The position numbers were made by a program, and so were the translations under genes. From Paenibacillus sp. J2TS4 (GTDB lineage Bacteria; Bacillota; Bacilli; Paenibacillales; NBRC-103111): DNA of 64,000 bases. The notes below the pieces were generated by a model that was given only the letters and a program-made list of their open reading frames with translations, was not told the DNA's origin and made no database searches. The number at the start of each line of letters is the position of its first letter. The first letter of the stretch is position 1. Below are positions 1 to 9,507 of the stretch, piece after piece. The stretch spans positions 186,001-250,000 of the forward strand of contig NZ_BOSH01000007.1 in NCBI RefSeq assembly GCF_018403245.1, written 5' to 3'.

Positions 1-1019
1 TCGGGAAGACAAGCCTTGAGCTCCTTTGCGACGGTTCTAAGCAAAGAGCTGCCTTTATAATGACCGAAGGTATCATTCACCTGCTTAAAGCGATCCATAT
101 CCATGTATAGAATCGCCAGCAATTGTTTATTTTCTTTAGTTGTTTCGAGCCATTGGTGGATATGTTTTTCTAAATGCCGCTGATTGGGAAGACAGGTCAA
201 CTCATCATGGTAAGCCATGTATTGATAATCCTCCAACTTGTGGTGGAGAGCTGTAATATCTTTAAGTTGACTTAATATTCCGATAGGGCGGGAATACTCG
301 TCCAGAATAGGCTGGACATCTAACAGACAAGCTCGGGTGGTCTGGGTCTGGTCATTATGAATTTCAACCAAAACATCCTCGCATCCCGTCCCTTGGTTAA
401 CGGCCTCCTCCACATAAAAGCTCAGAGGCCGCAAATCCGAAATCGGCCTTCCTGTTAAATCCTCTTTTGTCCAACCCATCAGTTGTTCAGCCACTGAATT
501 GAATTCGACGATGGTGCCCTTCATATCGGTAACAACCATCCCGCTCCTCACCGTATTCATCATCTCATTAACCAGGCTCCATTGCTGGCTGAACTTCTGC
601 AGCCGCAGCTCCCGTTCAACAGAATCGACGATGGCCGCCGCTATGGTGCCTAGTAATGGATTTGCATGTGTAGCCAGGGTGGTAATAGTGATCGTTCCTA
701 AGATTTCCGTATTATATGAATGTTGGAATGGAGCCGAATAGCTTACTGTAAGCGGAGAGCCCTGATCGGGCTGATGGAGGAGGAGTTCAGTTACAGCTTC
801 ATCTCCGGATATCTCCGCAAGACGTCCGTCCCGGCCAATTACCGTTATGACTAGGGGTGTTCCTTCTAGTTGCTTAATCCACGCAGCGGTTACAGAACAA
901 ATAACAGCCATTACTTCCTTATGGGCAGATAGGACGTCTCTTCGTTTTGGCGTCGGATTAATGTATGAGCGCGAAACAGGTTTAGGCAACCTTGTTCCTT
1001 CACATTGGTTCGGTGCCAT
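1..1019 (-). CDS. PAS-GGDEF protein, probable diguanylate cyclase (3' end outside window)
   Basis: Translating the minus strand gives 339 residues before the window edge. Residues about 30-140 look like a shortened GAF-like domain similar in layout to the input domain of AcoR-type regulators (weak inference). Residues about 152-260 are a PAS domain with the typical GMVVTDMKGTIVEFN start. From about 268 a GGDEF domain begins (AYHDELTCLPNQ, then ILYMDMDRFKQVND). The GGDEF signature itself lies beyond the edge, so catalytic competence cannot be judged. No membrane segment is visible, so it is likely cytoplasmic and makes c-di-GMP. I chose the ATG at 1019 because AAGGGA lies nine bases upstream; ATGs at 1028 and 1070 are in frame. 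It follows the response regulator gene on the same strand, but a promoter with direct repeats lies between them. Confidence 0.85.
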   Translation of the reverse strand, partial: MAPNQCEGTRLPKPVSRSYINPTPKRRDVLSAHKEVMAVICSVTAAWIKQLEGTPLVITVIGRDGRLAEISGDEAVTELLLHQPDQGSPLTVSYSAPFQHSYNTEILGTITITTLATHANPLLGTIAAAIVDSVERELRLQKFSQQWSLVNEMMNTVRSGMVVTDMKGTIVEFNSVAEQLMGWTKEDLTGRPISDLRPLSFYVEEAVNQGTGCEDVLVEIHNDQTQTTRACLLDVQPILDEYSRPIGILSQLKDITALHHKLEDYQYMAYHDELTCLPNQRHLEKHIHQWLETTKENKQLLAILYMDMDRFKQVNDTFGHYKGSSLLRTVAKELKACLP

Positions 1020-1085
1020 GGCGATCATTCCCTTATTTCTTTTCCTTGTCGTACCTGCGTATGCATACATAACATAACTGGTTCT

Positions 1086-1130
1086 ATTTAACTATAAGGA
1101 ACTGAACATTTTCTGAACATTTTCTGAACA
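1086..1130 (-). promoter_or_regulatory. Promoter with three TGTTCA direct repeats, 11-bp period
   Basis: On the minus strand TGTTCA occurs at 1130-1125, 1119-1114 and 1108-1103, an exact 11-bp period. A possible -10 (TTAAAT, 1091-1086) starts 11 bp after the last repeat. The same layout recurs before the sortase at 25739 and the adhesin at 31546. Repeats with an 11-bp period ending about 10-11 bp before the -10 are typical of PhoB/OmpR-family activators. The adjacent response regulator is the obvious candidate (inference). Confidence 0.7.
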
Positions 1131-1137
1131 ACCCATT

Positions 1138-2316
1138 TTAGAGAATGATCTTTTTCGGTGATGAATCTGAATGATTTTTAATTTTATCCTGATCCGCTTT
1201 CCAGGCCCGGTACCACTTTAGAATCGCCTCCTGAGGCGCGACGTCATAATCCTGAAGCAGCATAGTCTCCAGCCGCTCATATTCGCGCTCTACAGAGCTG
1301 CGATCCCCCACCGCATCGTATAACTGCATCAGAGTAAAATAATTGCTTTCCATATAAGGGTGAAGCATCTGGATTCGATGGTACAACGCAATCGCATTCA
1401 AATAATCATGATTGGCAACTAAAAATTCACCGACCCGCATCGCCTGTTGACTCCAGAGCATTCTAAGCCGCTGGCGTTCGCTTTCCGCCCATAAATAATC
1501 ATAATCGGCCAAGTAATCTCCGCGATACAGCTCTAACAGCCGGATATGCTCCGATAAGGTAGCTTCACTTAAGGCGGGAACTTCACGCAGCCCGCGCTCC
1601 CATTCATCCACATCGAGCTCGGCCTGACCTAAATCGAGAACATAGCTTTCTCCATGACTATGAATAATTATATTAACCCCGGCCGTCTTCAGCATTTTGC
1701 GGGTTTGATACACGGTCGTGTATAGCTGAGTCATCGCTTTCTTGCCGTCTATGTTCGGCCACAGCAACTCCAACAGCGCATCCTTGCTTACGGCCTGTCC
1801 CCGATGATGCAGCAGGTAAGCGAATAATTCCTGTGCCTTGGTGGTTCTCCAACGCAGCCCCACGGGCCGGGGGGCACCAAGACTTCCCCAGTTTATCTGC
1901 AGGCCCTGAAAACAACGAACCGTCACCGAAGCGCCGGCAGAGGTGCGGGGATTCTCCCTGCTTACCAGCCGTTGAACCGTTCGGGCCAGACGATCGCGCT
2001 GCAACGGTTTAAGTGCATAGTCCAGCGCATTCAATTCAAAGGCTTTTACAGCATATTCATCATAAGCAGTTATAAATACTACATTGATATCCGGCCACTG
2101 ACTTTGCAGTCGCACGGCTAATTCGATCCCGTTCAGTTCAGGCATTTCGATATCCAGAAAAACAATGTCGGGCTTGCTGATAGAGGCCGCTTTTAAAGCT
2201 TCCCGCGGATCTTGATATTTTCCTATAATTTCAAATTCCCCAAAATCCAGCAATAGTTGCTCCAGATGGCGGAGAGCCAGACGCTCGTCATCTACAAGAA
2301 TCGCTTTGATGCTCAA
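1138..2316 (-). CDS. Response regulator, REC - winged helix - BTAD
   Basis: This is a 392-residue cytoplasmic transcription regulator. Residues 1-120 are a receiver domain with the acidic pair DD at 9-10, phospho-acceptor Asp55 (VFLDIEMP) and a conserved Lys in ALKPL. Residues about 130-225 are an OmpR/SARP-type winged helix (TKAQELFAYLLHHRGQAVSKDALLELLWP is split here as TKAQELFAYLL and ALLELLWP). Residues about 235-380 are a bacterial transcriptional activator domain. The start is TTG with GGAGG only three bases upstream, an unusually tight spacing. It is divergent from the hybrid kinase at 2509, separated by 192 bp, and is presumably its partner. Its winged helix would suit 11-bp direct repeats such as those found just downstream of its own stop codon. 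Confidence 0.9.
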   Translation of the reverse strand: MSIKAILVDDERLALRHLEQLLLDFGEFEIIGKYQDPREALKAASISKPDIVFLDIEMPELNGIELAVRLQSQWPDINVVFITAYDEYAVKAFELNALDYALKPLQRDRLARTVQRLVSRENPRTSAGASVTVRCFQGLQINWGSLGAPRPVGLRWRTTKAQELFAYLLHHRGQAVSKDALLELLWPNIDGKKAMTQLYTTVYQTRKMLKTAGVNIIIHSHGESYVLDLGQAELDVDEWERGLREVPALSEATLSEHIRLLELYRGDYLADYDYLWAESERQRLRMLWSQQAMRVGEFLVANHDYLNAIALYHRIQMLHPYMESNYFTLMQLYDAVGDRSSVEREYERLETMLLQDYDVAPQEAILKWYRAWKADQDKIKNHSDSSPKKIIL

Positions 2317-2508
2317 CTACCTCCGTTTCGGGAAGCCGAATTTTGACGGTCATTCGAATGCCTGCTCCTGATGTCCAATCTTAACCATGTCTTATCCGGC
2401 CGTTCATTTTCTCTGTCTGATTCTAATTCTAGCCCTTGGCTACTGCAACGTAAATATTTGAATTGTTAAACTTCTTCTAATTTTTACAGTCAGAGCGGAC
2501 AAGGATTC

Positions 2509-5500
2509 TTGCAAACTCTGTCGAAATATCAAATTATGATGACAAAAAGAAATATTGTTCTTATTACCGGATTATTCTTCCTTATTCTTACAGGAATTCG
2601 CGGAGCCTGGATCATGCTGCATATGCCCCCGAAGCAGCCTCAGGCTGTTCAAGGCATACTGGATCTGCGAACCTGGGATTTCCCATTGGATCGCACCTTT
2701 ACGCTAAATGGGGAGTGGGAATTTTACCCTCATGAATTAATTATGCAGAACCCCTTGAATAGAAGCATCTGGCTTAAAGAAAAGAGCTTGGAAGAAAGGA
2801 GTTTCATTCAGGTCCCCGGCCAATGGGATACACCTGAGCATTCGTCCATCGAATCGGGGTCCTACCGTCTGCGCATTTTGCTAAATCCCGAGCATCCCGA
2901 AGCCTACGGCTTGCGAATCCGAAATATTCCTTACTCCTCGGAGCTATTCGTGGATGGCCAATCCTTGCACAAAACGGGCCAACCGGCCCAGACGGCTGAT
3001 CAGTATACAGCCCGAAACGTCCCTTATTCCGTCTTTTTTGCTACCGATAAGGAAGAGATAGAAATCATCATCCACGCAGCCAATTTTGATAACCCCAAAA
3101 ATACCGGCATACGCCAATCGATCAAGTTTGGAACGGATGCTGCGGTGAACCGGGAAGTGTCTTTTTCCATGGGTACACAATTGGTCATGTGTGCCATTCT
3201 TGCGATGCATGCTTTCTATGGTTTGATTTTATATTTCATTGGACCCAGGCGACAAGGGTTAATCTTCTTCTCCTTATTAATCCTCTGCGCGATTATGACC
3301 ATATTGGTCGCCGATGATAGATTGCTGCTCTTCTGGGTGCCCATGAACTTTGAGTGGACGGCAAAGATTCTGTCTCTGTCTTATCTGGGGGCAGCCGTAT
3401 TTTTACTGGAGTTTATCAAAAAACTTTTACCCGAGTACTCGAACATTAGAGGCTTTCGCTGGTTCACGCTGTTCTGTGGACTATTCGCTTTGTTCTTCCT
3501 GCTGCTGCCTACTCAATACACAATGTTCACAAGTCAGCTGCGAACGCTTCTCGTGTATCTGCCTTTTCTGTTAACGTGGATAATCACCTTGCGTGCCGCC
3601 CTGCATGGAGACAAGGATATTCTCTTTTTACTGCTTGGAGCTACGGCGATCACAACGAATATGGGATGGGCAGTTATTAAAGGCCAGGGATGGCTGGATC
3701 TGGATTACTATCCCTTGGATATGCTGGCTACTCTTCTTGCATTAGCGACCTACTGGTTTAAACGATATTTCCGGGCTTCCGCTCAAACCGAAGAACTCGC
3801 GAAGAAGCTCCAGCAAGAACATAAAATGAAGGACGATTTCCTGGCCAACACCTCCCATGAATTGCGCAATCCGCTTCATGCGATTCTTAATATTGCCCAA
3901 GCTATGTTGGATTCCGGCAAATCGTCCTTACTCGATCCCAACGCCAAAAATATGAAGCTGCTCATCACCATAGGACGGCGCATGTCGTTTATGCTGAACG
4001 ACCTGCTTGATTTGACCCGCCTTAAGGAGAGCCGCATCCGGCTTCAGGTCCGAAGCATCAGCATTCAAACGGTAGTTACAGGCGTACTGGATATGCTTCG
4101 CCTTATGACCGAAGGCAAGTCGATCCGGCTCATTCATAACATTCCGGATACCTTTCCCCCTGTTCGGGCGGATGAAAATCGACTGATTCAAATTTTGTTT
4201 AATCTGCTCCATAATGCGGTGAAACACACGAATGAAGGATGGATTGCCGTTCATGCTTCGGTGAGAGACGGGATGGCGATTATCGAAGTTGAAGATACGG
4301 GCATCGGAATGGATGAGGAAACACAGCAAAAAGTTTTTCAGCCTTACGAACAGGGCGATTCCAGCATAGCCGCCGGCGGGGGCGGCCTGGGCTTAGGATT
4401 AAGCATTTGCAAGCAGTTGGTGGAGCTGCAAGGAGGAACCATAGAGGTGCGCTCGATCCCCAACCAAGGATCGGTCTTTACTTTCACTCTTCCTGTAGCC
4501 GAATCATTCACCATGCGGGAGGAACCGGTGCTGACCTCTGTCCCGATTTTAACCGATATAGAAGCGGCTGCTGCACAATTGTCCGAGACATCAGAGGTAT
4601 CTGGGCGGCCTGAGAGATCCGAGGGGACTGAAGGCTCCGAACCGGCTGCTCCTCCCGGCCTGGCAGCGAATTCAACCAGCCCCCGAATATTGGCTGTAGA
4701 TGACGACCCGATTAATCTGAACATCCTGAAATCGATTCTATCTGCAGAAGGCTGCGAGTTGACCACAGCCACAAGCGGCAAGGAAGCATTGTCGCTATTG
4801 AATGGCGGAGATTGGGATTTAGTTATTTCCGATGTCATGATGCCTCACATGTCCGGCTATGAATTGGCACGCCGGGTTCGTCAACGTTTCTCCATGTCCG
4901 AGCTCCCGATCCTGCTCCTGACCGCGCGCAACCGGGCAGAGGATATCGAAACGGGCTTCCTGTCAGGAGCCAACGATCACGTGACGAAACCGGTGGAAGC
5001 GACGGAATTGAGGGCTCGGGTGCGTGCGCTAACGGAATTAAAACATTCAGTCAGTGATCGATTGCGGATGGAGGCGGCCTGGCTTCAGGCCCAGATTCAG
5101 CCGCACTTCATGTTCAACACTCTGAATGCAATCGCCGCTCTCAGCTATATCGATACGCCAAGAATGCGAGATATTCTGGAGGCATTTGGAAATTACCTCA
5201 GGGGAAGCTTCGATTCCCATAACTCCGAACGGCTAGTTCCGCTTAAACATGAGCTGGAGCTTGTCCGGTCATATCTGTTTATAGAGAAGGAGCGTTTTGA
5301 AGAAAGGCTGCAAATTAATTGGGAAATAGAGGAGAGCCTCACTATTTCCATCCCTCCTCTATCGATCCAACCTTTGGTGGAAAATGCCATTAGACATGGC
5401 TTGATGAAGCGGTCTCAAGGAGGGGAGCTTCATATTCGAATCACTGACAGGGAAGATCACGTGCAGATATTGGTCCGGGATAACGGGATAGGCATGGATG

Positions 5501-5658
5501 AAGCAGCGCTGCGGCGAATCCTCGACCATTCGCGGGATCGGCAGGGCATCGGCTTGCGCAATACAGATCGGCGATTGAAGCAAATTTATGGTAAAGGGCT
5601 GCAGATCAGCAGTTCACCTGGTCAAGGAACGACCGTGACTTTTATCGTGACGAAATAA
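2509..5658 (+). CDS. Hybrid sensor histidine kinase with 7TMR-DISM input and two ATPase modules
   Basis: This 1049-residue membrane kinase starts with a TTG; AAGGA lies three bases before it, and ATGs at 2536 and 2539 are alternatives. The order of domains is: N-terminal membrane anchor; extracellular 7TMR-DISM-like beta-sandwich (about 50-195); seven membrane segments (about 220-415); HisKA with His450 in SHELRNP; HATPase_c with N box NLLHNAVKH and G box DTGIGM; a linker rich in Glu, Ser and Pro; a receiver domain with Asp775 (ISDVMMP); a LytS-type His_kinase domain with His866 (IQPHFMFN); and a second HATPase_c (VENAIRHG, DNGIGM). It pairs with the divergent response regulator at 2316. The ligand is unknown; DISM domains are often linked to carbohydrate sensing. 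Confidence 0.92.
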   Translation: MQTLSKYQIMMTKRNIVLITGLFFLILTGIRGAWIMLHMPPKQPQAVQGILDLRTWDFPLDRTFTLNGEWEFYPHELIMQNPLNRSIWLKEKSLEERSFIQVPGQWDTPEHSSIESGSYRLRILLNPEHPEAYGLRIRNIPYSSELFVDGQSLHKTGQPAQTADQYTARNVPYSVFFATDKEEIEIIIHAANFDNPKNTGIRQSIKFGTDAAVNREVSFSMGTQLVMCAILAMHAFYGLILYFIGPRRQGLIFFSLLILCAIMTILVADDRLLLFWVPMNFEWTAKILSLSYLGAAVFLLEFIKKLLPEYSNIRGFRWFTLFCGLFALFFLLLPTQYTMFTSQLRTLLVYLPFLLTWIITLRAALHGDKDILFLLLGATAITTNMGWAVIKGQGWLDLDYYPLDMLATLLALATYWFKRYFRASAQTEELAKKLQQEHKMKDDFLANTSHELRNPLHAILNIAQAMLDSGKSSLLDPNAKNMKLLITIGRRMSFMLNDLLDLTRLKESRIRLQVRSISIQTVVTGVLDMLRLMTEGKSIRLIHNIPDTFPPVRADENRLIQILFNLLHNAVKHTNEGWIAVHASVRDGMAIIEVEDTGIGMDEETQQKVFQPYEQGDSSIAAGGGGLGLGLSICKQLVELQGGTIEVRSIPNQGSVFTFTLPVAESFTMREEPVLTSVPILTDIEAAAAQLSETSEVSGRPERSEGTEGSEPAAPPGLAANSTSPRILAVDDDPINLNILKSILSAEGCELTTATSGKEALSLLNGGDWDLVISDVMMPHMSGYELARRVRQRFSMSELPILLLTARNRAEDIETGFLSGANDHVTKPVEATELRARVRALTELKHSVSDRLRMEAAWLQAQIQPHFMFNTLNAIAALSYIDTPRMRDILEAFGNYLRGSFDSHNSERLVPLKHELELVRSYLFIEKERFEERLQINWEIEESLTISIPPLSIQPLVENAIRHGLMKRSQGGELHIRITDREDHVQILVRDNGIGMDEAALRRILDHSRDRQGIGLRNTDRRLKQIYGKGLQISSSPGQGTTVTFIVTK

Positions 5659-5817
5659 ACTACCCGAGCCAGGGCAATTTTTCCTTTTGTAAATTCTGTC
5701 CCAACCATGGTATGGATCAGCTCGTTAGATTTGGTCCGAACTAGCTGGAGGTTCTTCCAGTTTAACCTGCAAAATTCGTCAAATCTGACTAAATGACCTA
5801 CATCAAATCCAGTTAGC

Positions 5818-5846
5818 TTGGGCAGGTTGATTATTCACCTGCCCAA
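5818..5846 (-). terminator. Hairpin after metS
   Basis: A perfect 10-bp inverted repeat, TTGGGCAGGT and ACCTGCCCAA with a nine-base loop, lies between the kinase stop (5658) and the metS stop (5905). Neither strand has a clear U run, so it may end or stabilise either transcript. The rest of this 246-bp spacer shows nothing else. Confidence 0.5.
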
Positions 5847-5904
5847 ATCCGTCATGGAACTTCTATCGGAATCCTTCGAGGATGGGCCAGTCGGATGCCT
5901 TGCA

Positions 5905-7536
5905 TTATTCCGACTTCTGCGCGGAGAGCCGACCGAGCTCCTCGGCGATAACGCTCACGTCGATCCTTGTGAACAGGTGCTCCACCTTATGAACCGGTGT
6001 AGACGGCCTCAGCTCCGTATACTGCCATTCCGGCTGCGGGATCGCCAGAAACGATCTGATTCTCTGACAAGCAAAGGGAAGGAAGGGCTCGAGTAGATTA
6101 GCCAGGTTAACTATTATTTGGCTGCATGTATACAATGTCGCAGCACAACTTTCATAATCTTCCGTCAATTGAACCCAAGGCTTGCGTTCGTCGAAAAACT
6201 TGTTCGCTCCTCGGATAAAAGCAAAGACCCCCTCCAAAGCCTCCTTCAATTTCCCAGTCTCGATTCTCCTGCCGGTTTGACTGTAAAGATTAAGCAGCTC
6301 GGATTTTATCCGTTCATCCATCCTCCCACTTGGAATTCTACCGTCCAACGAATTCACGATAAACTTCAGACTTCGGTTCACGAAGTTGCCGAAGGCTCCC
6401 AGCAGCTCTCCGTTATGACTATAGATAAATTCCCTCCAGGAAAAGTCCGCATCTCGGTTCTCCGGACCATTAATCGTCAAGAAATAGCGTAAAGAATCCG
6501 GCTCATATCTCTGCAAAACATCCGGCACCCATACAGCCCAGTTCTGGCTTGTCGAAATTTTCCTGCCCTCCAGTGTCAAATATTCACCCGAAATGATTCT
6601 GTCTGGCAAATGGAGATTCCCTATTCCAAGCAAAATGGCCGGCAGAATTAAAGTATGAAACGGAATATTGTCCTTGCCGTGAACGTAGTAGGCGGTCGTC
6701 TTCTCCGACCAGTAAGTCTCCCAGCTGCCGCCGGTTTGCTGCGCCCATTTCATACTGGCGGACAAATACCCGCTGACCGCTTCGATCCAGACGTAGATTT
6801 TTTTGCCCTCATGCCCTTGCAGCGGAACGTCCACTCCCCATAATAAATCCCGGGTCGCCGCACGGTCATGAAGCCCTTCATCCAAATATCTGCGGGTCAG
6901 ATGAACTGCATTCTCCCTCCATCCGCTCGCCTCGTTCACATACTTCTCCAGTTGCTTCTGAAATTTAGACAGGGCCAGAAAGTAATGCTCCGCCTGTCTT
7001 GTGGCGGGAGAGCTTCGGCACAGCTTACACTGCTTCCCAAGCAGGTCAGAGGGATCCAGCAGCGAGGAGCAGTGGTCGCACTGATCCCCTCGAGCCCTAT
7101 TGCCGCAATGGGGGCACTGGCCCTCCACATAACGGTCCGGCAAGAAGCGAGCGCAGGTTTCGCAATAGGTCTGCCCAACCGCTTTCTTATAAATATAGCC
7201 GTTGTCCAACAACTGAAGAAAAATCTGCTGCACCGTCTGATGATGGAAGGGGTCGTCCGTTCTGGTGTAAAGATCATAGGAAAATCCAAGCTTGTGGAAG
7301 CACTCGGCGAATTCCTTATGGTATCGCTCCGAGATTTCTTGAGGGGATACCCCTTCCTGGTTGGCCCGAATGGAGATAGGGGTTCCGTGACAGTCACTTC
7401 CGGAAACATACAGCACCTTCTCCCCTTGCAGCCGATAATACCGGGCCAGGATATCGCCGGGCAATAAGCTCGCCACATGACCCAAATGCAAGGAGCCATT
7501 AGCATACGGCCACGCGCCGCCAATAAAAATACTCAT
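5905..7536 (-). CDS. metS: Methionine--tRNA ligase
   Basis: This 543-residue class I synthetase charges tRNA-Met with methionine. HLGH at 17-20 is the HIGH motif and KISTS at 326-330 replaces KMSKS, a known variant. Four CxxC pairs (125/128, 141/144, 153/156, 170/173) form the double zinc-knuckle insertion of the two-zinc MetRS type. The C-terminal EMAPII-like tRNA-binding domain found in many bacterial MetRS is absent. The start is ATG at 7536, with GGAGG nine bases upstream, not the longer open frame reaching 7644. A T-box leader precedes it, so expression should respond to uncharged tRNA-Met. The unusual form suggests a second MetRS beside a housekeeping one elsewhere in the genome (inference). 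Confidence 0.93.
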   Translation of the reverse strand: MSIFIGGAWPYANGSLHLGHVASLLPGDILARYYRLQGEKVLYVSGSDCHGTPISIRANQEGVSPQEISERYHKEFAECFHKLGFSYDLYTRTDDPFHHQTVQQIFLQLLDNGYIYKKAVGQTYCETCARFLPDRYVEGQCPHCGNRARGDQCDHCSSLLDPSDLLGKQCKLCRSSPATRQAEHYFLALSKFQKQLEKYVNEASGWRENAVHLTRRYLDEGLHDRAATRDLLWGVDVPLQGHEGKKIYVWIEAVSGYLSASMKWAQQTGGSWETYWSEKTTAYYVHGKDNIPFHTLILPAILLGIGNLHLPDRIISGEYLTLEGRKISTSQNWAVWVPDVLQRYEPDSLRYFLTINGPENRDADFSWREFIYSHNGELLGAFGNFVNRSLKFIVNSLDGRIPSGRMDERIKSELLNLYSQTGRRIETGKLKEALEGVFAFIRGANKFFDERKPWVQLTEDYESCAATLYTCSQIIVNLANLLEPFLPFACQRIRSFLAIPQPEWQYTELRPSTPVHKVEHLFTRIDVSVIAEELGRLSAQKSE

Positions 7537-7596
7537 CTTGATCAACCTCCGTTTATTTATATCGCTCAGCCAAGAATTCTCGGAACCGACTTTAAG

Positions 7597-7897
7597 CCAA
7601 AATAAAAAACTCCCCCCCCAGAAGGGACGAGAGTCAAATCTCACGTGTTACCACCCAAATTCACCGATACTTCACAGTATCGATCTCTTCAGGTACGGCA
7701 CATAAATTGTGCTTATACCCTAGCACTATAACGGGCGCACCCGGTGCAGCCTACTACCTGATGAGGGTTCGGTGCACAGCTCGGAGACCATATTCATCGG
7801 ACGCTTCTTTACTCCTTTTCAGCTGCCGGAGCTCTCTGTTCAAAGATTAATCCAACTACTCTTTCTCTTCGTCGCTTTTGTTCAATCTTCCTATATT
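7597..7897 (-). promoter_or_regulatory. T-box leader of metS, probable AUG specifier
   Basis: The minus strand contains the T-box core GGGTGGTAACACG (near 7657-7645), followed by a terminator stem ACTCTCGTCCC / GGGGGGAGT and a U run ending near 7600. Upstream is a long stem I region with an AGAGAG bulge motif near 7830. On its 3' side, ATG sits directly before GTCTCCGAGCTG (near 7790), the usual specifier position, which matches methionine. Uncharged tRNA-Met should favour the antiterminator and allow metS transcription. The base pairing was read by eye and not folded. Confidence 0.85.
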
Positions 7898-7904
7898 ATA
7901 TGCC

Positions 7905-7933
7905 ATTATATCTGTAGCGAAACTTCATTGCAA
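7905..7933 (-). promoter_or_regulatory. Promoter of the metS T-box transcript
   Basis: On the minus strand, TTGCAA (7933-7928) and a perfect TATAAT (7910-7905) are separated by 17 bp. Transcription would start near 7898, at the 5' end of the T-box leader. Confidence 0.7.
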
Positions 7934-8001
7934 TATTCATCGATCATTTTCATTGACATCCTTCTGTAAAACTGTCCGTGATTTTCAATTTTCCATCCCT
8001 A

Positions 8002-8030
8002 TTGACACAATATAGTTGTTAAGATATGAT
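8002..8030 (+). promoter_or_regulatory. Strong sigma-A promoter before the SLH-like gene
   Basis: A perfect TTGACA at 8002-8007 and TATGAT at 8025-8030 with a 17-bp spacer lie about 70 bp upstream of the ATG at 8101. This is the best vegetative promoter in the window. Confidence 0.85.
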
Positions 8031-8100
8031 TTTGGCTACGATATCCATTTTAACAAATCGGAATAATTGGATTTAGATTTACTAACAGGAGGAATGACAC

Positions 8101-9492
8101 ATGAACCCAATTAAAGCAAAATGGAGCAAATTAGCGCTTGCGACGTCCTTATCGTTCGCTCTACTGCTGTCGTCTCCAGGACTGCCCGCTTATGGCCAAC
8201 AAGCTTCACAGGAACAAACCGTCCCGAACGCCGCTTCGGGTCAACAGGAGAATTACTCTCTATTTCTTCAAGATAAGTATAAGGTAGTTGTTGGAGATTC
8301 ATTAACGAAAGGCGGCTTCATTCAGCTTGTAGCCCAGGTTCTGAATTACGCCCCTTCGGAGGAAGCAACGGCGCCTTCATTCGCCGATCTGGACAAGTCA
8401 AATCCTTATTACCCCGCATCGGCTGCTCTTTATGAGCAAGGCATCCTCACCGCTTCGGAGGTGAATGCCGATCGACCGCTAGATGTCTTCCAAGCGGTGT
8501 TCATAGCCGTTAAAGCGGCTGGACTGAAGGAACTGGCGTACACGTACCCGCAAGAGAAAACGGATAAGACATTGGCTAAGCTTAATTTAGCCCCGGATGT
8601 CTACCTGTCCAAGGAAGCCGCTCAGGAGTTGGCTGTCGCGATCGATACCGGACTCGTGTCTCCTGCGTTCTACGAAGCTTTAAGAACCAATTCTGCGGCA
8701 TCGAAAGTGTTCGCCGAAGAGCTGCTAGGCAAAATTTTAGCTTATAGAGGCCAGTACAAGCAATACCTGGGAGAGGTGAACGACCCGGATATTTATAGCA
8801 AACTCATCCAGGCCTATAACACGTCCGACATTATCGAGGCGCCGGAGCTGCAGCAAATCGTCAACAGTGCTTTGGAGAATGGTCTCGTCACAGGCTATAA
8901 CTTGAAGGATTCCCGTTTTGATTCGAACTTTATCGATTCCTTATCCCTTACATACGGCCATTCCAACATAGAGCATGCCCTGCAATTGATCGGCCTGCTT
9001 CGCAGTGAAGGTTTGAATGCCAAGGTCCAACTGGAGCCTAAAACGTCAGCCTTTATTCATCTGGCCGAATGGGGCGAGCCGACCGAATCCGATACTAACC
9101 GATTGACGCAAATCGACAACGGAAATTATATCTTTTCCGCGAAAGAATACGATCTTTCCTTTGAATTCAATACAGTCGACGATAAAAATCGGTTTCAGCC
9201 CATTGTCTTGCAGTATGCCAAGAAGGACAGCGAGGATCAAGCCGGCTTAATTCTCGGCTCGTGGTGGCAGCCGCTGTACTATTCCTTGACAGAAATCGCG
9301 GATTACGAGATTATTGCCAACAATAAAATCGTGGGGGGACCCTATTACGCCCAATCGTTCTCATTGGAGAACGACTCACAGCAAATCGCTGATGGATTCC
9401 GCAAGCTGGATCCCGACCTCGATATCCTGACCTACACGTTTTGGGTCGACAAGCCGTTCCACAACTACTTAACCGGGGACGACTTTAAATAA
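8101..9492 (+). CDS. Secreted protein with degenerate SLH-like domains
   Basis: This protein of 463 residues has a clear signal peptide (cationic start, hydrophobic stretch LALATSLSFALLLSS, cleavage near AYG-QQ). Residues about 55-140 resemble S-layer homology repeats: LTKGGFIQLVAQVLNY followed by SFADLDKSNPYYPAS. The repeats are diverged and may not bind cell-wall polymers. The C-terminal half (about 220-463) matches no family I recognise; it is rich in aromatic residues and has a compact alpha/beta look. The start is supported by AGGAGG eight bases upstream and a consensus promoter, and a terminator follows at 9508. It is probably abundant and surface-associated; its role is unknown. Confidence 0.8.
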   Translation: MNPIKAKWSKLALATSLSFALLLSSPGLPAYGQQASQEQTVPNAASGQQENYSLFLQDKYKVVVGDSLTKGGFIQLVAQVLNYAPSEEATAPSFADLDKSNPYYPASAALYEQGILTASEVNADRPLDVFQAVFIAVKAAGLKELAYTYPQEKTDKTLAKLNLAPDVYLSKEAAQELAVAIDTGLVSPAFYEALRTNSAASKVFAEELLGKILAYRGQYKQYLGEVNDPDIYSKLIQAYNTSDIIEAPELQQIVNSALENGLVTGYNLKDSRFDSNFIDSLSLTYGHSNIEHALQLIGLLRSEGLNAKVQLEPKTSAFIHLAEWGEPTESDTNRLTQIDNGNYIFSAKEYDLSFEFNTVDDKNRFQPIVLQYAKKDSEDQAGLILGSWWQPLYYSLTEIADYEIIANNKIVGGPYYAQSFSLENDSQQIADGFRKLDPDLDILTYTFWVDKPFHNYLTGDDFK

Positions 9493-9507
9493 AATAGGCT
9501 TCATCCG

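Noticed and set aside
847..1077. 76-residue plus-strand frame over the start of the GGDEF gene
   Set aside because: It is the shadow of the minus-strand GGDEF gene, whose PAS and GGDEF sequence is clear.
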